Of a DNA stretch of 64,000 nucleotides, positions 8,870 through 16,013 are shown piece after piece. Every line of letters begins with the position of its first letter. Positions within the stretch are counted from its first letter, which is position 1. Both the position numbers and the translations under genes were made by a program. The notes under the pieces were generated by a model. That model saw only the letters and a list, made by a program, of their open reading frames with translations. It was not told the origin of the DNA and made no database searches. Source of the stretch: Chloroflexi bacterium HGW-Chloroflexi-6 (GTDB lineage: Bacteria > Chloroflexota > Anaerolineae > Anaerolineales > Villigracilaceae); NCBI GenBank assembly GCA_002840685.1, contig PHBU01000008.1, positions 124,001-188,000 on the forward strand, written 5' to 3'.

Positions 8870-9671
8870 ATTTTGCCTGCTGCGTCAGGAATTCAGCCAG
8901 CACACGGTTGAATTCGGATGGGTTGTCCATGTTGGCGCAGTGACCGGCGGCGGGGATGACGGCCAGCCGGCTGTTGGGCTCCTGTTTGTGCCAGGCCAGC
9001 GAATTGCTGTAGACGATTGGCAGATCGTGTTCCCCGGCGACGATCAGCAGGGGCTGGGGTAGTTTTTTGGGCGTCTTGTCCATGATTTTCTGCATTCCCG
9101 GCATGACCTGCAACGAACGCCGGCTAAAGTGCTGCATGGCCCGGTAAAAGATTTCGCGCTCGGCTTCGACAAAATTTGTGCTCTTGACCACATAGCGGCG
9201 GAACCCGTCCATATCGAAGAGAATCAAGAAAAAAGCCTTAATGATTTCGCTGTTTTGGGCTTTGGTGATGGCCTGGTTATCGCCGAAGATGCTGTAGCCG
9301 CCGGTGACGGTTACGCTCTTGACCTTTTGCGGATATTTATCTGCGATATATTGTGCCATCAACGAGCCGAGCGAAACGCCAACCAGGTGTGCCTCTCGGT
9401 GACCTTCGCGTTCGATGATTTCCGCCACCAGGTCGGCGGTTTTCTCGATGGTGACGTTGGCGCCGTTGACCTGTGATTTGCCGTGCCCGAGCATATCCAG
9501 GCTGATAACGTGATAGTTCTCAGCAAAAGCATCCATTTGATAGTGGAAACAGGTGTGATCGCCGTAGGCCGGGTGGATGAAGACAATCGCTTCTTTGGCC
9601 GGGTCGCCCTGAGTGTAGTAGTACAGGCTGTATTTGTCTTGTTGCAGTTGTTTTTCTTGCAGGGTGTTCAT
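8868..9671 (-). CDS. Alpha/beta hydrolase
   Basis: A 267-residue cytosolic hydrolase. FIHPAYGDHTCF is the oxyanion-hole strand, DMLGHGKS the following loop, LVGVSLGSLMAQ holds the nucleophile Ser in a G-x-S-x-G elbow, VAGEHDLPI the acid, and AAGHCANMDNPSEFNRVLAEFL the catalytic His. The full catalytic triad is present. The substrate is unknown; lactonases, esterases and C-C hydrolases share this layout. It stands alone, separated from the CPBP gene by about 67 bp. Confidence 0.88.
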   Translation of the reverse strand: MNTLQEKQLQQDKYSLYYYTQGDPAKEAIVFIHPAYGDHTCFHYQMDAFAENYHVISLDMLGHGKSQVNGANVTIEKTADLVAEIIEREGHREAHLVGVSLGSLMAQYIADKYPQKVKSVTVTGGYSIFGDNQAITKAQNSEIIKAFFLILFDMDGFRRYVVKSTNFVEAEREIFYRAMQHFSRRSLQVMPGMQKIMDKTPKKLPQPLLIVAGEHDLPIVYSNSLAWHKQEPNSRLAVIPAAGHCANMDNPSEFNRVLAEFLTQQAK

Positions 9672-9738
9672 TGGGAGTTCCTTATCAAATTAAAGATGGT
9701 CAATTGGCGACAGTTCCACGGCGAGAGAGGTTTGATCT

Positions 9739-10533
9739 TTATGCCTTATGCCTGTACGACATCCACCAGCCCAAAGCGCCCCACAATAAGATCACTAAAA
9801 TACTTTCTGGTGCAATGTTCGCCAGCAGCTTATTATTAAAAGTGATCAAATCATCTTGAAGGATGGCCCAGGCAACCGCGTTGGCTGTGCCATGCATCAG
9901 AACAGATGTCCAAACAGTTCCGCTGGCTTTTCGAAGCTGGCCATAGACAACGGCTGATACAACCACACCGACCACGAAAATAGGTAGAAAAACCGCATAA
10001 TGAATCTCAGTATAGGGTGTCGAGAGGATTAAGGGAAAATGCCAGACCGCCCAGATCACCCCGACGAATAAATGTCGCCGTGAGTCGGGCACATTCAGCG
10101 CAGCCAGGCGTGGCTCCAGGTAACCGCGCCAGCCCCATTCTTCAAACATCGCAAAAAGCATTCGCGGGATCAGTTGCGTTGCAAAACCAGCCAGGAAGGC
10201 TGGCAGCAGGCTGTTCAAATTGCCATTGATCTCGGTCACCCCCAGCATCACGCCCAGCAAAATGACAACCGCCATGCTGATTGGATACGCAACCAGGCTG
10301 AATAGATACCAGCGCCAATTTTCCTTCAAATTCAGTTTTAGCCCGGCATCCTTCCACCCATCGCCGCCGAAAAACCGCAGCAGGATCACCATCAAAATGG
10401 GACCAATGATGAAAATCAGCCCGCCAACTTCGTTACCGCTGGCTGTGACCAGTCCACCGATCGTCGCCAGGCAAAGAACGCCGATAATGTAAATGACAAT
10501 GTTTCGTTTGATTTTTTTGTTTTGATTTATCAC
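9739..10533 (-). CDS. CPBP family intramembrane metalloprotease (CAAX protease/Abi)
   Basis: A 264-residue protein with about eight hydrophobic segments. EEWGWRGYLEPRL is motif 1 (the EExxxR glutamates and arginine) and WHFPLIL is motif 2 (a histidine) of the type II CAAX prenyl endopeptidase family. GTAANA-like 'LMHGTANAVAW' is the third motif. Members process membrane peptides or act in bacteriocin immunity. It lies downstream of the PadR regulator on the same strand (about 106 bp apart), so the regulator may control it. Confidence 0.88.
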   Translation of the reverse strand: MINQNKKIKRNIVIYIIGVLCLATIGGLVTASGNEVGGLIFIIGPILMVILLRFFGGDGWKDAGLKLNLKENWRWYLFSLVAYPISMAVVILLGVMLGVTEINGNLNSLLPAFLAGFATQLIPRMLFAMFEEWGWRGYLEPRLAALNVPDSRRHLFVGVIWAVWHFPLILSTPYTEIHYAVFLPIFVVGVVVSAVVYGQLRKASGTVWTSVLMHGTANAVAWAILQDDLITFNNKLLANIAPESILVILLWGALGWWMSYRHKA

Positions 10534-10639
10534 AGATCATCTCCAGTATTATCCGATACAAAAACATGCGCCAATGATTAAGATTGCAATCTTTTTGTTT
10601 TGCCTTTTGGATCTGTTAAAGTACGGGCAAAGCCCGGAC

Positions 10640-11176
10640 TCACAGTTCTGTTTTCAGCGTTCTCAGCAAGTTTTCATACCAGCCGATATTAAAAGTGTAA
10701 AAATCCAGGCCGTATTGCAAGGTTAAAATTTGGTAATCGAAGATGTCTTGCAATTCGGGTGGAACCTGTTTTGCAGCAGATTCACTGTAAACGATGTTGA
10801 GTGCATCCAGGGTCTGGCGCAGGTTGTTCAGGTGTGTTTCCAGTAGCGGGATGCGCTGCTCGATGGGCAGCATGCCCATGAAAAACAGACGGGTCAGGGC
10901 CGGATCTTTGACTTTCTCCGCTTCGATCTCTGAGCCGAGCCAGGTCTGGAATGCCTGCTGCCCGGCGGGGGTCAGGCTGAAAACTTTCTTGTTCCTGCCG
11001 TTTTCAACTTTTTCTTCGGCGCTGACCCAGCCCTTCGTGACCATCTTGCCAATCGCGGCGTTGATGCTGCCAAAACTGGCGCTATAGAACAAGGAGATGC
11101 CTTTTTCAAGAGCCTTGTTGATATCGTAAATGGTCATTGCGCGCAGGGCGAGTAACCCAAGAATGACAAATTCCAT
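10640..11176 (-). CDS. PadR-like transcriptional regulator
   Basis: A 178-residue winged-helix regulator. MEFVILGLLALRAMTIYDINKALEKGISLFYSASFGSINAAIGKMVTKGWV is the PadR DNA-binding domain, with the wing ENGRNKKVFSLTPAGQQAF. The C-terminal half is the helical dimerisation domain of the Vir-type subgroup. The ATG at 11174-11176 follows AAGGAAA; the longer upstream frame has no good start. An AT-rich near-palindrome just upstream (11193-11220) is a natural place for autoregulation. The gene is probably transcribed with the CPBP protease. Confidence 0.88.
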   Translation of the reverse strand: MEFVILGLLALRAMTIYDINKALEKGISLFYSASFGSINAAIGKMVTKGWVSAEEKVENGRNKKVFSLTPAGQQAFQTWLGSEIEAEKVKDPALTRLFFMGMLPIEQRIPLLETHLNNLRQTLDALNIVYSESAAKQVPPELQDIFDYQILTLQYGLDFYTFNIGWYENLLRTLKTEL

Positions 11177-11192
11177 TTTTTTGTTTCCTTTC

Positions 11193-11220
11193 GTTATATA
11201 TCTAATAGTAATATATAAAA
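11193..11220 (-). promoter_or_regulatory. Possible PadR operator / promoter region
   Basis: An imperfect dyad of AT-rich half-sites (TATATATTA ... TAGATATATA on the minus strand) about 20-40 bp upstream of the PadR start. PadR proteins commonly bind AT-rich dyads overlapping their own promoter. The symmetry is imperfect, so this is only a candidate. Confidence 0.35.
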
Positions 11221-11371
11221 TGATGATTGTCAAGGCAAGCACTGCTCCATCTGCTTCTTCGTTACAAATGTGGCAAAATAATAAAGTTTTATCGTGTGCA
11301 ATCCGCAATAAATGTATCGAAGAAGAATGCGACTCTGAAGGCGAAGAACCGTGCCGGACTGGGGTCAGGAT

Positions 11372-11407
11372 GGCGGCCTAATCGGGAATTAGACCGATTA
11401 GGCCGCC
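11372..11407. repeat. Perfect 14-bp inverted repeat beside a GTTGGGC core
   Basis: GGCGGCCTAATCGG (11372-11385) and its exact complement (11394-11407) flank an eight-base loop. A GTTGGGC heptamer lies six bases further on (11413-11419), the same core as the attC repeats of the nearby integron. No T-run follows, so it is not a standard terminator. It could be the terminal structure of an insertion sequence or the remains of a recombination site. Confidence 0.6.
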
Positions 11408-11458
11408 GTGGCGTTGGGCCGCAGTTTTCGTTTGCGCCAGACCTGGACCCATCCCGGG

Positions 11459-11637
11459 TGACAGTGGCGACGACACATGCGATCGCAAGGGTGGTCTACC
11501 GGATGCTAAAGTACAAAGTTGAGTACGATCCGTTGACTGTGCATGAATACCAGAAGCAGTACGAAGAATAGCAGATCAAGTACATGAAAAAGCAAGCTGC
11601 CAAACTTGGAGTCCAATTGACGCCAGTCCCGGCGTAA
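11459..11637 (+). pseudogene. Transposase C-terminal remnant (IS110-like)
   Basis: The frame reads VTVATTHAIARVVYRMLKY and EYDPLTVHEYQKQYEE, then an in-frame TAG (11569-11571), then QIKYMKKQAAKLGVQLTPVPA and a stop. The His/Ala/Arg helix followed by 'YRML', 'Y...YEE' and a basic tail resembles the C-terminus of IS110-family transposases. The rest of the gene is absent and the TAG interrupts what was probably a CAG, so it is dead. It lies just beyond the distal end of the integron array. IS family assignment is from memory of the pattern and is tentative. Confidence 0.55.
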
Positions 11638-11654
11638 AAGGGACAGATTAATTG

Positions 11655-11689
11655 AAAAGGCGTCTCCCGGATGGAGAACGCCTTTTTTT
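11655..11689 (+). terminator. Rho-independent terminator after the transposase remnant
   Basis: AAAAGGCGTCTCC (11655-11667) pairs with GGAGAACGCC (11674-11683), followed by seven T. There is one internal mismatch. It matches a terminator downstream of the dead transposase. Confidence 0.75.
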
Positions 11690-11742
11690 GGGTTAAAACT
11701 CGGACCGAATTTTGTCGTTTTTGGCATTAATTCTGCGATTTG

Positions 11743-11817
11743 CTCAGATTCAGGCCCGTTTGGGCATCCCAAACAGGTGCTCGTGATGGGCGGGTTTCTG
11801 AGGACGCTTTGTTAGCC
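11743..11817 (-). repeat. Degenerate or truncated attC site at the distal end of the array
   Basis: On the minus strand, ten bases after the stop of the DUF1579-like gene, GGCTAACAAAGCG (11817-11805) has the look of an attC R'' box and following spacer. An inner hairpin GTTTGGG/CCCAAAC (11758-11764, 11768-11774) follows. No GTTRRRY end is visible, so the site appears to have lost its distal half, possibly when the insertion sequence arrived. Confidence 0.45.
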
Positions 11818-11827
11818 TGCGCTTGTG

Positions 11828-12325
11828 TTACGAATACCAGGTCGTTGGCAAAAAGTCCATTATCCAGTTCGTTTCCCAAGTAGTTCCCCCATCGGCAGAG
11901 AAAGCTTGTTCCCAATGAGGTTGATGTGCTTCCAACAAGTTCCACTTGAATCGAATCTTTATTGGCACGCCTTCAAGTACTTCATCTGCAAAGAACAAAC
12001 CAACTCCATTAGAAAACTCTCCAACCACAGGAGTATCTAAGGAATCAGGAAATCGACTATCTAGCCACCAAATAGACCACTTCTTTGTCACAGCGTTATA
12101 AGAGCGCAAAGCTATGGCGCGAAATGAGGATGCTGGAAAGTGAAGAAGATTGTCTTCCAAATTACCAAAGCCACCAAGAATCTTCTTGGTGGAAGATTCT
12201 CCCTCAAATTCTTCCCATTCATCGCAGCCCTTTAATCTTTCTTTTAGCCTGCGATGTTTGACCATCCAATCACCAATCTCAAAATCAAAATCGTCGGGTG
12301 CGCCAGGTACAAGTTCAGTCAACAT
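11828..12325 (-). CDS. DUF1579-like protein (integron cassette)
   Basis: A 165-residue soluble protein. DFDFEIGDWMVKHRRLKERLKGCDEWEEFEGES opens a lipocalin-like beta barrel, followed by FRAIALRSYNAVTKKWSIWWLDSRFP, GVGLFFADEVLEGVPIKIRF and WEQAFSADGGTTWETNWIMDF, a pattern seen in many bacterial 'DUF1579' proteins of unknown ligand. It is the last gene (distal to the integrase) of the minus-strand cassette array, between the attC at 12385-12518 and a degraded site at 11743-11817. The last seven residues after WIMDF may be altered relative to relatives. Composition is AT-rich compared with the host. Confidence 0.78.
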   Translation of the reverse strand: MLTELVPGAPDDFDFEIGDWMVKHRRLKERLKGCDEWEEFEGESSTKKILGGFGNLEDNLLHFPASSFRAIALRSYNAVTKKWSIWWLDSRFPDSLDTPVVGEFSNGVGLFFADEVLEGVPIKIRFKWNLLEAHQPHWEQAFSADGGTTWETNWIMDFLPTTWYS

Positions 12326-12384
12326 TAATCACCTTTTGGTTGTTTTGTAATTGATAATACGTAACAAATTTATGTCTTTGAGCA

Positions 12385-12518
12385 GGCTAACGGCAGGTTT
12401 TAGCGGCGGGCGGGGGATTTGGCGGGAAAATGCCAAAGCGTAGAACCCGATTTCGGGGCTGAATCCTTGCGGGACGAGGCGAAGCCCGCCCCGCGTCCGC
12501 GTGAAAGCAGTGTTGGGC
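12385..12518 (-). repeat. attC-like recombination site
   Basis: A 134-bp imperfect inverted repeat between minus-strand genes. In the plus direction it opens with GGCTAACGGCAGGTTTTAGC (12385-12404) and closes with CAGTGTTGGGC (12508-12518). The outer heptamers correspond to attC R boxes (the left one is GGCTAAC, one base off RYYYAAC; the right one GTTGGGC fits GTTRRRY). Its right half (GGCGAAGCCCGCCCCGCGTC, 12479-12498) is nearly identical to the site at 16748-16878. Confidence 0.75.
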
Positions 12519-12544
12519 GCGGTTTTGCCATGCCGTACTCGGTT

Positions 12545-13215
12545 TCATGGATAACTTGTATCAACAACGGTTTCTGAGCCATTCGATTCCGTCCATCCCA
12601 ACTGGCAGTTTGAACAGCGGTAAACGATGAATTTGTCGTAATAGGCTGTCGCACTATACGACCCCCATTCCATGTATCCGCCTGTATACTTGGTCTCGTA
12701 GCCTTTTTTGTAAGTGTTTGACACGCGGGACAGGTTTCTTCGCCCCATTCTTTGAGAAACTGTTTGTAGAAAACATCGCTTCTGTACCACACCACCCACC
12801 AGTATTCGGGCAAAGGCTCATCGGAGGGATACAACAACAAATCATGCGGAAATTTCTTGTCGGCTGGCTCTAAAATTCTCTCTAATTTGGCGCGAATAGG
12901 TTGGAAGGGTAAAAGATTCTCGTTAAGTTCCCGATCTATTTGTTTTGCCAGCCATTTTAGCCAAGCGCTCGCGGTTGCATGGGTTGGGTTTTCAAGTTTG
13001 ATCGTTGCATATTGAGTAACTAATTCTAGTATCGTATTGTCATGCAGATCTTGTGCAAGGAGATAGGCAATATCTTTTTTTGCTTGCAACAGAGGCCGAG
13101 CGTCAGCCAATGCTTGATATTCAAGCAGATTGGCAATTTCCCACGCTTCTTCTCTGCCTGCACAATTTTCTTGCAAAAATTCTTTGATAAACTCCAACCG
13201 TTTCGGGTCTATCAT
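12545..13215 (-). CDS. Zinc-ribbon protein of unknown function with a frameshift at A-AAA-AAG (integron cassette)
   Basis: The first frame runs from the ATG at 13213-13215 (MIDPKRLEFIKEFLQENC...) to EWGEETCPACQTLTKK. At 12703-12709 the minus strand reads ACA AAA AAG. A -1 shift there leads into a frame reading GYETKYTGG... and ...KFIVYRCSNCQLGWTE, ending VVDTSYP with a stop at 12545. The CPAC before and CSNC after the shift together make a zinc ribbon, so the shifted product is clearly the ancestral protein (about 223 residues). Unshifted translation instead runs through the attC to 12400. The six-A run fits a decayed gene, a sequencing indel or programmed -1 frameshifting. The N-terminal 150 residues are helical and unrecognised. 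Confidence 0.6.
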
Positions 13216-13244
13216 TTCTCAGGAAACTCTTTCACTATTTTAAA

Positions 13245-13347
13245 GCACCCATCGGCAGGCGTTACCGGCAAGGGCGGGAATTGGCGGGAAAAACCACCAG
13301 ACGCTGAATCCGCCGTCTGCCCCGGTGCTCTCGCGGGATTGGCCGCT
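13245..13347 (-). repeat. Degenerate attC-like site
   Basis: Lies between two minus-strand cassette genes and is almost identical over about 90 bp to the left part of the site at 15120-15299 (GTTACCGGCAAGGGCG, then the GACGCTGAATCCGCCGTCTG segment). The outer boxes are damaged: the left end reads CACCCATC rather than GCCCAAC, and the right end GATTGGC rather than GTTGGGC. It is probably no longer recombinogenic. Confidence 0.6.
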
Positions 13348-13389
13348 TTACGCAAATATAAAAAATCTCCATATGCTTTTACTATTTTG

Positions 13390-13962
13390 TCAAATTAAAG
13401 TAGTTTCGTTAAATACTGCTCTGTAAAAAGGGAAACCCAGCAAAAATGCTATTATACAAATAACAACTGCTTCCAATTGTAATAGCCAACTAATAACCAA
13501 AGCGCCGCTGACAACGCCTAGCATCATTCCGATTACGGTAATGTGTTTCAAATATCTGCTGCGCCTGCGTCTTACAAACTTTCTAATCAAATTTGCCCAC
13601 CATACACTGACAGCAGTAGCAATAACAACAATGGATCCAAATCCAAATCTAAATCCGATTCCAATTCCGATTCGAGATTTTGTGATGGCATAGATACAAA
13701 ATACAATTAATGGCACTAATGCCATTGCCAAAAGAAAACTAGCTATAAACGCGATTGGATAATCATAAAATTTGCCGCTCGAATAAAGGCGGTCATAGTA
13801 AACTGTTTCCAATTTCTCAACACAATCTTCGCATATATATCCTGTTGGCGATCTTTGCGCACATTCAATGCACAAAGGACGATTGCAATCACAACATCTG
13901 AGCAGGGTAGCCTTATTGCAAAATGAGCAAACTAGGCCTTGTGTGTTTGTGCTAGCGTTCAT
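13390..13962 (-). CDS. Zinc-finger membrane protein of unknown function (integron cassette)
   Basis: A 190-residue protein. Residues about 12-50 (CSFCNKATLLRCCDCNRPLCIECAQ...YICEDC) form a B-box-like zinc-binding domain with six to eight cysteines. Four hydrophobic segments follow (IAFIASFLLAMALVPLIVF and others) with a basic loop RKFVRRRRSRYLKH between the second and third. A cytosolic zinc domain attached to a membrane bundle suggests a sensor or assembly role, but no function is known. AT-rich; flanked by the attC at 14003-14183 and the degenerate site at 13245-13347. Confidence 0.7.
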   Translation of the reverse strand: MNASTNTQGLVCSFCNKATLLRCCDCNRPLCIECAQRSPTGYICEDCVEKLETVYYDRLYSSGKFYDYPIAFIASFLLAMALVPLIVFCIYAITKSRIGIGIGFRFGFGSIVVIATAVSVWWANLIRKFVRRRRSRYLKHITVIGMMLGVVSGALVISWLLQLEAVVICIIAFLLGFPFYRAVFNETTLI

Positions 13963-14002
13963 AGTTTACAGAGTTTCATCAATTATTATTTCTTCTTCCA
14001 GC

Positions 14003-14183
14003 GCCCAACGGCTGGCTTCACCGGCAAAAGCGGGGTATGGCGGCAAAGTGCCAAGAGGCCAAAAAAGCCAGTGGTGTGAATCCCACCCAAAAGCGGAGAA
14101 CCACCCCGCTTTTGGGCGGTGCGCCCAGTCAAAATCGCGGGGCGATAGAACGGCGTCTCCGTTCTGAGAAAGCGGTGTTGGGC
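14003..14183 (-). repeat. attC-like recombination site
   Basis: A 181-bp element opening GCCCAACGGCTGGCTTCACC (14003-14022) and closing GCGGTGTTGGGC (14172-14183) on the plus strand. The outer heptamers fit RYYYAAC and GTTRRRY. The interior contains several smaller hairpins (for example CCAAAAGCGG...CCGCTTTTGG, about 14087-14116), typical of a long attC. Confidence 0.8.
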
Positions 14184-14239
14184 CGACTTTAGATCGCGGT
14201 GCAACTCGGCGAAGATTGAATCGAGGCATTTCCCGTACA

Positions 14240-15046
14240 TCAGAGCTGTATTCCCTTCTTCTCAGGGTTTGGATACCCCATTAAATATGTCAAGGGTGCG
14301 GCTTTCGAAAGATGGGTATCAGTTCCAACTTCCCATTTATAGTTCGGAGAGCCTAAAGAGTTCACTATCTCCTTTAGCTCATCTGCATCGTATTTTCTAA
14401 GAGCTGAGACAAAACCATCCCAGGCCGATACTAACGGTACGATGGGAATAATATTCGTAAAAAGAACCTGTGTGAGGGAAAGCGGTCTTACCAGAAAGGA
14501 TAAGAAGTAAAACTGTAATAAACTGACTATGAAAGTGACCGGAAAGAGAACCATGGTTAGCGTTTTATTTGGCACATAATCAAAGATGCATAGAGCTTGA
14601 TTTTTATCTTGGGCATCATTTAGAAGCTTTTTGACTTCCGTTGGTCTAAAATGATGAAAACCGGTGAATATGGTTCTTATGCCTGTAATATTCTCTGGGA
14701 CTTCGAGGGCATCAATTGGGTGTTCGATAAAATCAATCTTGCCATTGGTCTGTTTCTTAATGATTTTGAACATCTCGGCATTGGGATATTTATCAGTTAA
14801 TATGATTTGAACGTTGGCGCATTTGAGTTTGTTAACTAAGCGCAACCATGGACCGGATGCCCCAGAACATAAATCAACGATTCTGTTGGTGTTTGTTTTT
14901 TCCACTACGTTATCGATGTAAGGGATCGCGTAATCAAAGGCAGATGTGCGGGTCATAATAACTTGAAGAATATTGGTTTGTAGCGTTCTTAAAAAGTCAG
15001 GATACCATTTGAGATCCATGAATTCGAACAAATGCATTCTTCTCAT
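14240..15046 (-). CDS. Class I SAM-dependent methyltransferase-like protein (integron cassette)
   Basis: A 268-residue protein. NRIVDLCSGASGPWLRL (about residue 55) is motif I of the Rossmann methyltransferase fold (DxCSGxxGP), NVQIILTDKYPNAEMF motif II, DFIEHPIDALEVP motif III, and TIFTGFHHFRPTEVKKLL motif IV/V. The C-terminal third is hydrophobic (TMVLFPVTFIVSLLQFYFLSFLV), suggesting membrane association. The substrate is unknown. It is one of the minus-strand cassettes, between attC sites at 14003-14183 and 15120-15299, with AT-rich composition. Confidence 0.75.
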   Translation of the reverse strand: MRRMHLFEFMDLKWYPDFLRTLQTNILQVIMTRTSAFDYAIPYIDNVVEKTNTNRIVDLCSGASGPWLRLVNKLKCANVQIILTDKYPNAEMFKIIKKQTNGKIDFIEHPIDALEVPENITGIRTIFTGFHHFRPTEVKKLLNDAQDKNQALCIFDYVPNKTLTMVLFPVTFIVSLLQFYFLSFLVRPLSLTQVLFTNIIPIVPLVSAWDGFVSALRKYDADELKEIVNSLGSPNYKWEVGTDTHLSKAAPLTYLMGYPNPEKKGIQL

Positions 15047-15119
15047 TCTTGGCTCCTATCGACTTTCTTAAAACACATTCGCGGAAAGTGTTTTGTCCAG
15101 TTGCCTTGCCGCAAGTACG

Positions 15120-15299
15120 GCCCAACGGCTGGTGTTACCGGCAAGGGCGCGAATTGGCGGAAAAAACCACCAGACGCTGAATCCGCCGTCTGCCCCGGTG
15201 CTCTCGCGGGGTTGGGGCCGCCTTCCCCGAAAGTGTGGGCGAATGCCCGCACGGCCTGCCCCGGTGTTTTTGCGGGGGCCGGTGCACGCGGTGTTGGGT
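15120..15299 (-). repeat. attC-like recombination site, possibly composite
   Basis: A 180-bp element from GCCCAACGGCTGGTGTTACC (15120-15139) to GCGGTGTTGGGT (15288-15299). It contains two versions of a TGCCCCGGTG...GCGGGG segment (about 15190-15211 and 15258-15277) and an internal GTTGGGG next to the first. This suggests fusion of two sites or an internal duplication. The left half matches the degenerate site at 13245-13347. Confidence 0.78.
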
Positions 15300-15320
15300 G
15301 TGTTTTTGAATGAACAGACT

Positions 15321-15860
15321 CTATTGTACGGGTAACCCAGGGTTTAACCGCTTTATTTCGCTACGCAATTCACTAACAAACCATTCGTCAACGAATACAG
15401 ATAAGGGGATTGTGCGCTTGGTACGTAGCTTTTCGAATAGAGACAAACGCTTATTCTCGCTATCTGGAGAATTAAACAAAATAAATCCATATTCAGGGTT
15501 CCCATAAGCGGGCGATTGAAGAACTCCGACTCGCTCAACTTGCTCCCATGGAATAAACCTTGTATTTCCTAAACGATAATAACAAATGCCTTCTTTTGAA
15601 ATAAGTAAGCGAACGAAAAAGATCTCATTCCATTTTTGTGTGGCGATAAAACCGTAAGCCACAAAACACAATGCAAACACCGGCCAAGAATTCCACCAAG
15701 ATGTGAGTATTCCTTCTGACTCAATGTTCCATTTCGCTACTGATACACTGAGCAAAAATAAGGCCAAAAAAGTATACGCTATGGCAGAAAAAATTCTGCC
15801 ACGCTTATGCACTGGGCGAAATACTTTTTTTACACTTGGTGAAGATTCGTATATTGCCAT
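15321..15860 (-). CDS. Membrane protein with a PH-like C-terminal domain (integron cassette)
   Basis: A 179-residue protein starting MAIYESSPSVKK (ATG at 15858-15860). Two hydrophobic segments near the N-terminus (IFSAIAYTFLALFLLSVSVA and SWPVFALCFVAYGFIA) precede a domain reading LISKEGICYYRLGNTRFIPWEQVERVGVL, the usual pattern of bacterial PH-like (bPH/DUF304-type) domains. A longer form starting TTG at 15891-15893 is open, but that codon lies inside the R box of the attC, so it is less likely. Function unknown. Confidence 0.7.
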   Translation of the reverse strand: MAIYESSPSVKKVFRPVHKRGRIFSAIAYTFLALFLLSVSVAKWNIESEGILTSWWNSWPVFALCFVAYGFIATQKWNEIFFVRLLISKEGICYYRLGNTRFIPWEQVERVGVLQSPAYGNPEYGFILFNSPDSENKRLSLFEKLRTKRTIPLSVFVDEWFVSELRSEIKRLNPGLPVQ

Positions 15861-15887
15861 TTTTTTATTTTTCTTTGAAACGGAAAC

Positions 15888-16013
15888 GCCCAACGGCTGG
15901 TTTTAGCAGTGCTTTGCCACGCGAACCAGATCACAAAACGGAACCAGTTTTTCGAGCGAATGAAGCCGCCGAAACGGAACGTGGCGAAGCGTCCGCTGCA
16001 AACGGTGTTAGGC
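15888..16013 (-). repeat. attC-like recombination site
   Basis: A 126-bp element from GCCCAACGGCTGG (15888-15900) to ACGGTGTTAGGC (16002-16013) in the plus direction. Both outer heptamers fit the attC R-box rules. The stop codon of the upstream cassette gene (TAA at 16008-16010) lies inside the right heptamer, as is common for cassette genes. Confidence 0.82.

Noticed and set aside
15861-15893. TTG start at 15891-15893 for the membrane cassette gene
   Set aside because: The start codon lies inside the attC R box; the ATG at 15858-15860 gives a sensible protein.
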